Source of the DNA: Nannobrachium achirus
Lineage: Eukaryota > Chordata > Actinopteri > Myctophiformes > Myctophidae
Length of the DNA stretch: 64,000 nt
Reading direction: 5' to 3'
Assembly: GCA_963921795.1 (NCBI GenBank)
Contig: OY997647.1
Coordinates: forward strand, 54,394,503 to 54,458,502
The position numbers and the translations under genes were made by a program. Positions 46,351 through 58,238 of this stretch are shown piece by piece. Within the stretch, counting starts at the first letter, position 1, and the number at the start of each line of letters is the position of its first letter. The notes beneath the pieces were generated by a model that was not told the DNA's origin, ran no database searches, and saw only the letters and a program-made list of their open reading frames with translations.

Positions 46351-47715
46351 ATCCTACATTCTATGGCTAACCTTGCCAACAGCGGACAGCTTTCCAGTCC
46401 TTTGGGCAGCAGCTTATAGGCAAGAGAAAGAGAGAAAGAGAGAGGAAGTGAGAGAGAGGTGGCTGGCTGGGTTCAGAGTCAGGGTCATGCTCAGTTTAGC
46501 GTCGCTACAAGGCCAGGAGAACCTTTTATTCCCTTGAAAGCTCTCAGCATTGTCACACCTGCTTAGGTCTGTGAGCCTTCCAATGTCTCTCATTTCTCCC
46601 ATCCCAGTCTATGCAAACAAATCTCTCTGCATCTCTCTCTCTATCGTCCCTGACTCGCTGCAAGGTGAATTTGTTGGCAATCAATGTCCCGCCCTGGGAA
46701 TTCATAATTTACACCCAAGAACTATCTACCGCATTCAAGAATAATAATTTGTACTGATTTAAACCAGTTTTCATGTATGCAGTGTGTGAATCTTGCTCCA
46801 TTACACGTACCGGTAGATAGGAGATATACAAAGCTCTGCATGAGGCCGATGCTGCTGTATCCCCAAAATATTAAATGAAAAAAAAATAATAATAATAATA
46901 AATGCCTGGGGTGGTAGAATACCACACTGTTCGCCCTCCTGGCCGTTCGCCTCGGGCGTCTATCCGGCGTAATGTTAAAACGTAACATTAAAACCTACGT
47001 TTTTAAATTAGAGTGTTGGAGTGTTAGAGTGTGGTTTCCTATTTATAGGCTGGATAGTCTATTTATAGTCTGGATCTCCGCAGAGGACACGACATGAAAA
47101 CTGAAAACAGTATTTGCGCAATAAAACTTAAAATGCAATAAAATAAAATAGATAAATAAAAAACTGCAGCTGAAACAACCAAAGCCATGTATTTACCATG
47201 CCAGAGGGGCAGGGCAGAAAGCTAGGATGAATAAATGATGTGCTTTTCAGGTTCAGTTCTGTCAAAAGTGGTGTTGTAGTCGAGTCCACCTAAAGCATGT
47301 GTAGAAGAGAACCGTGCCAATCAAACAAGCTTAAAGTGTGCAGAGAAAACAGCAACCAGCCACTCAGGTCTCTCTCGGAAGGCCTCTCACAGAGAACTGT
47401 GTGGGATAGCTATTGAGTGACGTAATTGTTTTTCAGAAACTGGGGAGATGAATGAAATCCAGATGTGCAAAGAGAAGTGCATAGATAGACTGTCACATAT
47501 TAGATAGACGTGCGGAAAATGCGAGAAGGATTAGACACCATGTCCACTAGCTAAGCAATAACTGCATTCTCTGTCTTTTACTTTGTCTGTATTCTGCCTT
47601 AGTATCTGTCGACTGTATTCTCTTTCCTTCTGTCAATAAACTGTCTGCCTGTTATACATTGTCTCGTCTCCATTTCTTGATGTAATTGTAAGAGGATCCC
47701 CTAGAGAGAGTGATT
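46351..47715. other. Intergenic; possible solo LTR-like segment near 47495-47680
   Basis: TTCTGTCAATAAACTGTCTG, then TTATACATTGTCTCG, looks like a poly(A)-signal and end of a retroviral-type LTR, but no matching ends or duplication were found. The remainder is unassigned. Confidence 0.25.
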
Positions 47716-47717
47716 AA

Positions 47718-48420
47718 CCACTGTATACAAGTCAAGATCAAAGTCCGAGGGGGAGGCGAGTTTAAGTCAAGACCAAGTGTGGGAGAGAGTAGAGTCCGAG
47801 TCGAGACTGAGACCAGGAAAAAAAGAAAGAATTGAAAATAAAATCCTCATTTGATAGCTACTGTGGCGAGTGACAGACACGAAACATGGAGATAGAGTAT
47901 AGGGATGTGGCATGTAGCAAATGGTCTTGCTGACTAGGAATCTAATCTAATCTGGCCTTGTGTTGGGGTGGTGGGGGGTGGTCAGACCTTGTGGTCAGTG
48001 GGTGTTATTCATTTTCATTGCATTTGTAAGTTAAATGTATTGCTCAGGTACACTTTGAGAGCAAAATGAAGATAGATCTATGTATCTAACGTCATGGGGT
48101 TCTCAGGACATCATTTTGCATTATTTGCACAAGATTGACACATTTTCCTTTTTAAGTTTACTTACATTTACACACATCATCATCTTAAATAATTCATTCA
48201 TGGAAAGAGCCAGACAGCTCTCTTATAATGTTAATGTGAATGGGCTTCTCATAATATGGATATAATAAAATAATTGACTCTTGACTCGAGTGGACTCTGT
48301 GGGGGAAGAGTCCCGAGTCCCCTAGTCCCAGACAGAGTCAAGAAATCATGAAACTCGAAAGACCTGACTGGAGACGAGCCATTGACTCGAGTACTAGTCA
48401 AAAGTATGGCGGTCCATGAG
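47718..48420. mobile_element. DNA transposon relic with GAGTC-rich arms
   Basis: GTCCGAGTCGAGACTGAG near the left and TTGACTCGAGTACTAGTC near the right are the tandem GAGTC words of a widespread fish family. Boundaries are approximate. Confidence 0.5.
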
Positions 48421-48940
48421 GTAATGACTGTAGTACTTTCTGAATGGAGATGAAATAAAATGCCTCTCTGTCTCAGTGTCTGCAATGTGCTAACCCTAAC
48501 CCTTATGCTTTGTAGGACGATAAAGCATACTGTAGCTGCTGTAAAAGGTACAAACTAGAAAAGATGCAATTGGAAGTTGCAAGTGTGGTTGCCTATCTAG
48601 GCCCTAGATAGTCAGAATGGCATGTGAAGCTCGACCAAGCTAGCACCACTCCCCCATTGAACTCAACTACACTAACTACACCAGTCAGAATCAGTGACAT
48701 CATTGAAGACATCACGGATGACCTGGATTGTGTATCCAGGAAAATAAAAAGCCTGGTCTAGAACTATGTATTGCCTACACTACAGCAACCACGCTAATAA
48801 CAGTAACAAGAAGACTGTAGGCTGCCAAGGCTTTGCATCAAATGTGTAGCTGATTCTTTGAACAGACAGGTTGATGTGTAACTCATGTCATCAACATGGA
48901 TCTGTCCCATTTAGCGCCACCATCAGGCCGATTTTTACAT

Positions 48941-48985
48941 GCGACCTGACGGTCGCTTATCTCCCGTTTAGGGAGTCTTACTGGT
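48941..48985 (+). repeat. Dispersed GGTCGCTTATCTCC repeat end
   Basis: Matches 31665-31710 in the khdrbs1 intron 4 cluster. Confidence 0.65.
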
Positions 48986-49177
48986 GTCATTCTGTCCAGC
49001 TCAGGTGCTACACTGATTATTGTGCTACAGGAATATATAGAACACAGCTTGGTCCTCGGGGGGAGCAGAACATGATTGGATCTGTTTGCTCACACTCAAG
49101 GATTACAATTTTGTTGTCAATGACTTCCAATGATTTGCTGATTTCTCTGAGAGCCTTGGTGTCCATGTGTCCGTGTG

Positions 49178-49179
49178 TG

Positions 49180-49268
<89 letters not shown>

Positions 49269-49280
49269 GCATGCGCGTGT
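49178..49280 (+). repeat. Compound (GT)n(GCGT)n microsatellite
   Basis: About 27 GT units, about nine GCGT units, then GCGC/ATGCGCGT. Confidence 0.97.
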
Positions 49281-49366
49281 GTGATTTATGTGTACAATTT
49301 TGAGATATTGTTACTTACTGGAGTATTTCCAATTTTCAGTAGCCTACGTTCACTTCTACTCCACTT

Positions 49367-49537
49367 CCAATGTGTTTCTAAAGGTGTGTAATAATATGTA
49401 CTAAAAGGTTGAAATTCAACTCCCGGGGGAAACCTCATAAAAAAAATGATTTGTGTTTTTTATGAGGTTTCCCCTGGGTGTTGAATTTCAACCTTTTAGT
49501 ACATAATTATTATTACACACCTTTAGAAACACATTGG
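49367..49537. mobile_element. Foldback (palindromic) element, 171 bp
   Basis: CCAATGTGTTTCTAAAGGTG at one end and its complement at the other, with arms of about 75 bp pairing almost throughout (AAAGGTTGAAATTCAACTCC; GGGGAAACCTCATAAAAA) around a short loop. No coding content. Confidence 0.9.
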
Positions 49538-49539
49538 TG

Positions 49540-51300
49540 AAGAAATTTCTTGGTAACGATTTACTTTGCAGATTTTCTTATGTTCCCCTTATTAAGAAAA
49601 AAGGTGGGTACCTTTTCCACCACTGGTGATGTATGTACACAGAACATGTGTAGCTCCCACACAGGCTTATCCTCTCTCCTTGATACTCTTCTTAGTAGTG
49701 CAGTGTGTTCTCCCACACAGATCCTATCGCACTATTGATTTATGCTGCACAGCTGTATTCAGTGAACCCAAATGAAAAGCCAATACACTCTTTATAGAGA
49801 CATATACATTTTCTCATAATGTCTGGCTCGTTAAAGTTTTATGCCGTGTGGTTATACCTCTGGAGATGTGCGTGTGTGTATACTGTAGGTTACGACCTGG
49901 ACGTTGCACATCGGTGAGCAAACATCGGATCGCTGGGGGAGAAATTAAAACTGCACACAAGCTATACTGTACACCTTGATAAATATTTCAGTCCTTTGGT
50001 TGTGAGTGTCCTCTTCTTCTCTTGTTTCGTGATACGGGGGGGAGTTCTGGGGGGACGTGAGCTATAGGTGCGATATTTAAAGGTTAAGTTCAGCGATAGA
50101 TCTATAAATAATTTGCTGTATGGTCCACGGGAGAATCCATGCATGGCTCATAACTCCCATGTGGATCCTGTACATGTGCCTTTATGTTTTTTTCTTTTCC
50201 TTTAAAAGACATTTTTAGGTTACACAACTTTTTAGCATGCTATTCCCAAATTATCAATTCTAACAAACAATCTTGAGCGAGAATTCTCTGTGGGTCCAAT
50301 TACTACCTTGTATAAGAGGTAAATTATTTATTAATCTTTTAAGTAGTGAACATGATGTGCATATGTGGATTTCATCTGTATTATGAGTCACAACGTTGGG
50401 GTAAAATAGGTCTGAACTGAGCCATGTTTGATTCCATCTGCTGATTTCATAATATGCTGGAATGCTGCAGTATCAATACATTCATATTTCATATACAATC
50501 AAAGTGCACGCAGTTATTTAGGATACATAGCTACATTTCATCCACTTGAACCATAGCATCCCGAAAACACGCCAATAAAATTCTTCACTGTCAGATATAA
50601 AAAGACGTGTCTGCCTGGTGACTGCATGTGTATCAGAGAAGACATGTGGTTGTCCACATGTCCCCCCCGCCCCCTCCTCGACCGACTACATTTGGAGAAA
50701 CACAGAAAAAATACATACTACGTAATCACGTTCAACACTGTGAGATGTCTGTGAGATTGCCCAAATACTTCAGTACAGTATGCAGTATCCTCATCCTCAT
50801 GGCAAGTAGGATTCAAAAAGACCTCATTTCCTGTTACAGTAGCTTATCCACACATCCCCCCACGGCCCACCCCACTCCAGTCCACCCCCCACTCTCTCTG
50901 TAGCCATCTCCATATCTCATCTCTGAAGATCTTAAACAACACAGGGTCTAATAACTGTGTGGCTTCCATGTGGATCTTCATCTGGGACTTCATACGGCCA
51001 GTCTACATGATGACAGTTCCATGGTGTCTCAGAAAAGAACAATAAAGCACGTACATCAACTGAGGTCAGAATCCATAAAGAAAAGTAAGGTCTGCACAAT
51101 GTATCATGCTGCAAACATGTTTATTTTGGGTTCCTTTAAACACCATGGGTGGCTTGAAACGTCACATACTGTACATGGTGTAAAGGAACTAAAATAAACT
51201 GGTGCATGATCCAGTGTGCAAACCTTACTTTTCTTGGTGCCATGGCATTGGTCCAACATCTCATTGTTCCTACATCCCAATGGACCAACTCTGGTGAATG
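49540..51300. other. Intergenic, no gene recognised
   Basis: No recognisable coding exon or repeat family. Confidence 0.35.
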
Positions 51301-51308
51301 TTAACCTG

Positions 51309-51432
51309 AAAAAACCTAAACCTAACCCTAACCCTAACCTCAGTAAAAATATGCCTATACCTAACCCAAACCCTAACCCTAACCTCTGTAAAACAATGCC
51401 TAAACCTAACCCTAAAACATAACCCTAACCAA
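51309..51432 (+). repeat. Degenerate telomere-like (CCCTAA)n tract
   Basis: Three clusters of CCTAACCCTAACC words separated by TCAGTAAAAATATGCCTA-like spacers about 50 bp apart, so it is a higher-order repeat and not a pure telomere array. Confidence 0.85.
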
Positions 51433-51479
51433 AGTAGGACTAATGAGATGTAGGACTAATGGGATGTACTGAACCAGTC

Positions 51480-52180
51480 CTGCACCAGTTTATTTTAGTT
51501 CCAAAAAAAACTGAAGAAATGGTTTTCGATCCAGGTCATGTGGGGGACCACACTCCATTACTAATAAACAATGTCAATATTGCTCAGGTCGATTCATACA
51601 AATACTTGGGTGTGCATATTGACAGCAAGTTATCCTGGGACGTCCATGTTAATCATGTGTGTACTAAGATCCAGCAGAGACTTCACTTTCTGCGTAGGCT
51701 CAGGGTGTTTGGTGTCCAGCAGAGAGTGATGTTGCTTTTCTATCATGCTGTGATCGAGAGTATTTTCCGTTATACAATTTGTGTGTGGTTTGGTAATTTG
51801 ACTGTGAGGTCAAAAGCACAGATTAATAGACTAGCTCAGATTGCATTGAAGGCGATGGGTGTGAGGGAGCACCCCACCCTTCAAGCAATATTTGAGGAAA
51901 GTGTAGTTAAGAAAGCTAAGAGAATAATTGCTGACCCCTCTCATGTTCTGCATTCAGAATATGAACTGCTACTCAGGCCGTTAGTAGGGGTGATGACTCT
52001 GATGTAATGTAGTGTAATGTATGCACTTGACCTGTATGTCAGCACTGTGTGTTGTGCACTATTCGTTGTAATTTACTTTCTGTTTGTCTTGTCCTGTTGT
52101 ATGTTATGTAGCAGCCTGCATGTCCAAGACAAATTTCCTTCGGGACAAAATAAATGAATCTTGAATCTTGAATCTTGAAC
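51480..52180 (+). mobile_element. L2/Rex1-like LINE 3' half
   Basis: The frame 51459-52007 contains VDSYKYLGVHIDSKLSWDVH, QQRLHFLRRLRVFGV, AVIESIFRYTICVWFGNL and PTLQAIFEESVVKKAKRII, the C-terminal part of a fish LINE reverse transcriptase. A 3'UTR follows, with AAATTTCCTTCGGGACAAAA and a (TGAATCT)n tail at 52156-52178. It is 5' truncated and lacks the catalytic motifs, so not active. Confidence 0.88.
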
Positions 52181-52189
52181 TGTAGGACT

Positions 52190-53400
52190 TATGGGCAGTC
52201 TATGATGTCCAAAAGTTGGCCCAAGTTTCAGCTCGATCCGACCTCCTCTGACTTGTAATGTAAGTTCTATAAAAATAAAACAATATGTGAAAAAAAAGAA
52301 GAATTAAGCGAGAGATTATAGCCCCATGACAGACGTGTACATTGGCAGACACACAGACCCTCTTCTATAGTCGTATTGCTTCCGAAGAGCCATGCTGTAA
52401 CAAGGGACCCAGGATTACCAGAGCCCGTTCATTAGATTAGAAATATATTTATAACTTCAAAGGCCTCGGGTTTCAGATGGCGACGCAGATTGAGATCAAA
52501 GGACATTGTCAGGTGCAAAGGACCATAAAGAAAATGTCATCCGTTATGAGACCTCCCTGCCTTCTCCAGCATTCTATGGGTCATTAAAACTGAATGCAGC
52601 CATAACTCGGCCCACATTCCAATTTGAATGATCGTAAATGTATACATTTCCACGGAGCGTCTTCAAAGGTTTTATTTCCTCACAGTGATCAAATAGGAGG
52701 GTGAAGAACAACAGCTAAATCCTCCGTTTGAGCTGCTGTTACAGCCTCGCCTTTGATCACAGTAAACCTGAATGTGAAAATGTGTTTGTGATTGTGTGTT
52801 TTACCTTTAAGGTTGTATTCGTGTGTGTGTGTGTGTGCGTGCGTGCGTGCGTGTGTGTGCTTCAGTACTTCAGTGCGTGCATGCGTGCGCACGTGCGAAT
52901 GTGTGTGCTTCAGTGCTTGTGCATGTGTGCGACTGCGTGCGTGTGAATGTGGGTGTATGAATGTGTAAGCAAGCGTGTGAGCACGTGTTTACGCATGTAT
53001 GTGTCTACAAGTAAACGTGATGATAGACATTCCATACTAGACTGAATGCACAGGAGAAGGAAAATTGCTGCTGCTATCATCATCCGCGAGACTCATTACT
53101 CGTCTCAATGTTTCACACACACACGTAACAAAATACACAAGAACGTATAATTCATCACATCCTCGCTTCGCATATCACTGGAAATAATTCAGCGGAATTC
53201 ATAATTATGTGTGGGGGGGATACATTTTCCTGTTCAGTGGCGAAAAAACTATATTCATGTTCTGTCACATCCCTTTGCAGTCTCTCATGGAAGAGAGGCT
53301 GAGGCTGTGACACTTTGGCTTGTTCACTAGACATTAACATTTTTTGCATTTTTCAGAGTTTTATGGTTCTATTAGGTTCTATATATCTTTCCCTGCTCCC
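52190..53400. other. Intergenic; (GT)n at 52824-52860, no gene recognised
   Basis: Short GT/GCGT-rich stretch at 52824-52960. No exon seen. Confidence 0.4.
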
Positions 53401-53411
53401 AGCACAGCAGC

Positions 53412-54065
53412 CAGGGGCGTCACAAGGGGGGGGAAGCGTGACTGAGTTACTAAGGCCCAAGGTGGAGGGGGCCTTCATTATTTTATACTTTAGCTTTTGA
53501 AACATAGCAGATATACAAGCTCACAGCTCACGGCACTCGGTGCCGCGCTGCGAGCTTATAGAACTGCTATTTCTTTTAAAGTCGTGAAAATGTGTGCAAA
53601 TCTTTGAATTCATGGGTTCAATTTGTAGTCCTACAGCAGCCATATTGAGGACCAACTAACACAGGTGTTCTGATTGATGTGGAACATTAATTCTATGCCA
53701 ATCAGACAAGTGAAACACCTGTGTTGGTCCTCAACATGGCCGCTGTAGGACTACAAATTGAACCCATGATATATATGTATTTTTTAAGCGAACATTTGTA
53801 ACTCAAATTTTGCTTCTGGGGGGTCCCCGGAACTAAATATTTTAAGATGGGGTCCGTGGCCAAATACATATCATCTTGGGGGTCCTTCACATGAAAAGTT
53901 TTGAGCACCACTGACATAGAAACATAGGTTTTTAAAAAAAAAGGATTTGAAATATTCAAAGACAAAAATAGCAGATCTACAAGCTTGCAGCACGGCACTC
54001 GGTGCCACGCTGTGAGCTTGTATATCTTCGATTTTTCAATAGTTAAAGCACAAAACAATTAAAGT
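53412..54065 (+). mobile_element. Composite hAT-like element copy, right end missing, with a nested foldback
   Basis: Left end CAGGGGCGTCACAAGG as at 26807, hairpins at 53501-53573 and 53964-54036, and the same middle (GGGGGGTCC, GAGCACCACTGACATAGAAA). A 160-bp palindromic element occupies 53610-53769. The outer right end is not recognisable. The end AAAGCACAAAACAAT resembles 25990-26005. Confidence 0.82.
53610..53769. mobile_element. Nested 160-bp foldback element
   Basis: TCATGGGTTCAATTTGTAGT at the left, ACTACAAATTGAACCCATGA at the right. About 60-bp arms (CTACAGC, GGACCAA, ACACAGGTG). The copies at 26980-27020 and 56221-56250 show the uninterrupted site. Confidence 0.88.
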
Positions 54066-54503
54066 GAATCCTAAGCCATGTTCTCTCTCTCTTCGCTTTG
54101 CATGCAGCACGCTTCCCCTGCAGCTGCAAATCGTATCACACCTGCTAATTTAAAACACAATGTTTTGTTTTCTCACCTCAGCGCTCAGCTTGCTAGGCAG
54201 TTATAAAACAAAACTCTGTCTCACACTTTATGAGAGTTTCTTCCTTTTCTTTTCTTTTCTTTATTTATTTATTTTTTGCCAGCATCTAGCTTGCGCAGGC
54301 TAAAAAACACGACCATCAATCAAAGGCCTGCAGAGTTCCGTGTCTCCATGTATAAAGAGACTCACCGCTCTCTCTGATTGTCCCGTGGTCCCATTGGCTG
54401 GCTGGCTCTGCCCCCAGCCCTCCTTTACAGCAGGGGTACAAGGTCCTTCTAGAGTGTCTGCTCAGATTAAAGTCTGGTTTTGGCCTTCAGTGTTGAGCAT
54501 GTA

Positions 54504-54531
54504 CACACACACACGCACACACGCGCGCAGT

Positions 54532-54582
<51 letters not shown>

Positions 54583-54630
54583 GCGCGCGCGCACACGCAC
54601 GCACGCACACACGCACGCACACACACAAAT
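54504..54630 (+). repeat. (CA)n/(CG)n microsatellite
   Basis: CA arrays with GCGCGC interruptions. Confidence 0.95.
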
Positions 54631-54639
54631 ACCAATTAT

Positions 54640-55940
54640 ATGGAGACATCCACACACACACATAACCGAATATAACCTCGCACCCGCTGTGGGCGAAGCA
54701 AAGAGTTAAGCCCCCTGACTCAGATAACACCTGTATGTAGACAGGAGGTGGTCTGATGAGATCTGATGTGGCCTCGGGCATCTGAAAGGCTGCGTTGGAC
54801 TCTCAGTCCCTACGGCATCACGGTAAGGCAAGTCAGTCCGGACAGCATCAGTGACTGTCTGATATAATGTACGTTTAAGTCAGTTTCCAAATCCTGCCCT
54901 TCCCCATTAATTCCCCCACTAGGTATCATACTGGTAGGTAGGCCTATATGAACTTGGGAATTATGCATTCCTCCTATACGCATGAGATGAGATGAACTCT
55001 ATACTGTAGATGAACTCTATGCATTTCTATGAAGAGCAGTTGGAATGAGCTTTTATACCATTTTTAGCTGGTAATGCTTGTAATGCTGGTAATGTGTGTT
55101 TCTTTTCATGTGGATTCAATTAGTTATTGTAGGCTATTTATTTATATTCTTTAGTCTTTTATTAGTATGGTTGCTATAAGCAACACACTATTGTTCAAGG
55201 TCCGAGAACATTTATGCCAGTTGTGAAGCGTGGCCTAAATCTGGCCTACATATTGGCACAAAGCGCTCAAAGCTTGTTGTACGCCCAGCTTTGCGGGGGG
55301 CTTGATGAAATTAACTCATAAATAGCACCGCTCACTTCACACCAGGTGTGAATCTTTGTTAACCTTTTGACTGAAGTTATCTGGGTTGAAAAATGTCCAA
55401 TCAGGTGCAATTTACCAGAATTGCAACTTTCCAGTTAGTATTATTCCATGAAGAAGACCTTTCAATGTTGAAACATTGGTTTCCATTTAAATAAATCCTG
55501 CATCGTGCCTACGAATGTTTGTCCTTTTCTTTACTTGTAGTCTTTTTAGGAGAAACATAATTTTCTTTTTCTGATACTGCTCACAAAACGGCAAATAAAG
55601 CAATCTTGAAAAGACTAAAAAACATAAACTTTTTTTCTTTTTCATCACTGCGCAGTGCGCACTCCAGCACCAGAGACAAACTCGACGTCTCAGTCACCTC
55701 CAAACTTTAACGTTCTTCACATTGAGCTCACCCCCGCATAATACATCTGCATGGACTCACATTAAGGTATTCACCCCCACTCCCCTGCCGTGGGTCCTGA
55801 TTATGATATGAGCTGAGGAGTTAATAGGCGTATTAATTACCTGTGTAGGAGACAAAGCCAGGCTCCCTGAGAGAGATGAAATATTATTTATTTTTTCCCC
55901 CCTTTTTCCCTGTCCTGGCCAACGGAGGGACCCTGCTGCC
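54640..55940. other. Intergenic; short GAAGAAG-type repeat near 55445-55510
   Basis: CCATGAAGAAGACCTTTCAA, then TGTTGAAACATTGG, resembles the dispersed repeat near 20810. No gene recognised. Confidence 0.4.
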
Positions 55941-55945
55941 GTCAC

Positions 55946-56419
55946 CAGGGGTGTCACACCAAATTCTGGGCCCTGGGTACAAGGATTCACTGCGGGCCCC
56001 CCATGAATGTTAACGATTGAAAAATAGCAGATATACAAGCTCACAGCGCGGCACCGAGTGCCGCGCTGCGAGCTTGTATATCTGCTATTTTTGAAAAATC
56101 GTGAAAATGTGTGCAAGAAACCTATGTCAAGGACCCCCAAGATGATATGTATTTGGCCACGGACCCCAATCTCAAAATATTTAGTTCCAGGGACCCCCAG
56201 AAGCAAAATTTGAGTTAGAAATATTCGCTTAAAAAATACATATATTCAACTTTTCACAACTTTTCAAAAATAGCAGATCTACAAGCTCGCAGCGCGGCAC
56301 TCGGTGCCGCGCTGTGAGCTTGTATATCTGCTATTTTTCAATAGATAAAGTTATTAGGGCCCCTCCACCTTGGGCCCCAGTAACTCAGTCCCACTTTCCT
56401 ACCCCTTGTGACGCCCCTG
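55946..56419 (-). mobile_element. Composite hAT-like element, 474 bp, both hairpins intact
   Basis: Inverted relative to 26807: CAGGGGTGTCACACCAAATT at the left, CCCTTGTGACGCCCCTG at the right. Hairpins 56020-56092 and 56266-56338 each have about 35-bp arms and a 3-nt loop. An 11-bp direct repeat GCTGCCGTCAC flanks it, longer than the usual hAT 8 bp. Confidence 0.88.
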
Positions 56420-56612
56420 GCTGCCGTCACCGCCCGTTGAAAAGGAGCTCTCATCATCTGGCTGTCTGCAAGGTCAGCTCCAGCTTCTGCCGTTAGTGGA
56501 GTAGCTGCCCTGGGAGTGGCTATGGAGTCAAACGGTAATGAGAATAATTAGAATAATACAAGGTCAAGCAGGACAAGGGAGAGAGAGAGAGGTACTCAGT
56601 TTTGTTACTTAA

Positions 56613-56900
56613 AGGGATAGTTCACCCAAATATTTACTCTTTTTTCCTATCAATTACTCACCCCATGGAAGACTTGAATTCATGGATATATATTATTAGT
56701 TTTTGTCGCATTCCTAAGCCAATAATATGATGACCTGCAGTGGTTCCCTATGAAGACACAAAGAGCCGCTTTGTTCGTCATGGAGACACAAAGAGTCTTC
56801 TCAAATGATTGGCTTAGGAATGCGACAAAAACTAAAACATATATCGATGAATTCAAGCCTCCATGGGGTGAGAAAAGAAAATCATATTGTGTGGTAGTGC
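56613..56900. mobile_element. TTAA-adjacent inverted-repeat element
   Basis: TTAA (56609-56612), then AGGGATAGTTCACCCAAA, the common fish end. The inverted pair TTTTTGTCGCATTCCTAAGC / GCTTAGGAATGCGACAAAAA lies inside. The right terminus is not clear. A GTGGTAGTGCTAC hairpin follows at 56889-56931. Confidence 0.7.
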
Positions 56901-57364
56901 TACAAGTTTAAGTAGCACTACCACAATACATTAATACTCTGGTAAAAGGCCTATATTCCAAATGCCATCAGAATTGACTTGGAGTACACATTATACGGAA
57001 TCATGTCCCATTTCACATCGGCTTTCAAAACATTTCTCGAAGTGTTTGGAAAATGGACTGGGTGGAGTGGTGAGCATGATATGGAATTCATGACAAGTGG
57101 ACAATAGAATGGGAGAGTGCAGATAATGTGCACAGTGCACACATTGACAGACTGCTCACAGAGCAGGTTCTTCAGCCTGTCCAACCCTCTTTGTGAAAAC
57201 AAAGAAAAACAAACAAAAGGTGAAATGATCAGATTAGCTTTGCTATGACGTCATGTAGAAATATATTCACGTGCTGGCTGGTACGCGTGCGTGTGTGTAC
57301 CAGGCACACACACGCACGCACGCACGCATGCACAAACAAACCCACACAAACCTCATAATAATAA

Positions 57365-57885
57365 TTCAGGAGACGATCACTTGGGTTAAGATATACTTTA
57401 TTGACCAGAATGAAGGCAGAAAGCAAGCATCACACAGCATGGCATATTGAGCACCCTACTATAGAGACAGCATAGAATCTAAGCCTATATCTAAGCGCAT
57501 AGTATTGGCAGCCTACCTTAGCTCTACTATAAGACAGCATAGAATCTATAGCCTAAGTTAGCATGGTTTGGCATGGGGTTCTGCCTCGGGCCATGGCTCG
57601 CTGAACCCACGATCCTCATGTTACCATGAGCATCGAGGGCATAATTTAGTTACAGCGAGCCCTGGCCCGATACCCCCCGAGGGGGATCTAAGGCAGAACC
57701 TGAAGGTGGCGCTGGGGTGGTGGCGGGGCAGTGCTATGCAACAAGACTGAGTCCCACCATCTGACTTCCCTAAGAACTATGGGTAAGGGGGGGGCAGGAC
57801 CTAGTGACCCACCCCCCTCCGCGCGCGCGCTCCCTTGGGACCGCCCCCTGAACTAGCTTTGATCCTTACGAATCGTCGCACTATT
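57365..57885 (-). mobile_element. Compact 521-bp unit A-s-B of the split-repeat element
   Basis: A is 57365-57678, spacer s 57679-57727, B 57728-57885. Read on minus it runs from a CG-rich possible promoter part (B, with GCGCGCGCG) to an AATAAA about 30 nt before the end of A, so it looks like a full transcription unit or LTR-like repeat. A and s form a hairpin (GGTTCTGCCT...AGGCAGAACC). Confidence 0.75.
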
Positions 57886-58238
57886 TCAGGAGACGATCAC
57901 TTGGGTTAAGATATACTTTATTGACCAGAATGAAGGCAGAAAGCAAGCATCACACAGCATGGCATATTGAGCACCCTACTATAGAGACAGCATAGAATCT
58001 AAGCCTATATCTAAGCGCATAGTATTGGCAGCCTACCTTAGCTCTACTATAAGACAGCATAGAATCTATAGCCTAAGTTAGCATGGTTTGGCATGGGGTT
58101 CTGCCTCGGGCCATGGCTCGCTGAACCCACGATCCTCATGTTACCATGAGCATCGAGGGCATAATTTAGTTACAGCGAGCCCTGGCCCGATACCCCCCAA
58201 AACTACAAACCCCCAAAGCACGCCAAAATCTCAGAATC

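Noticed and set aside
47495-47680. Solo retroviral-type LTR
   Set aside because: AATAAA and a GT-rich end are present, but no TG...CA termini with a target duplication could be defined.
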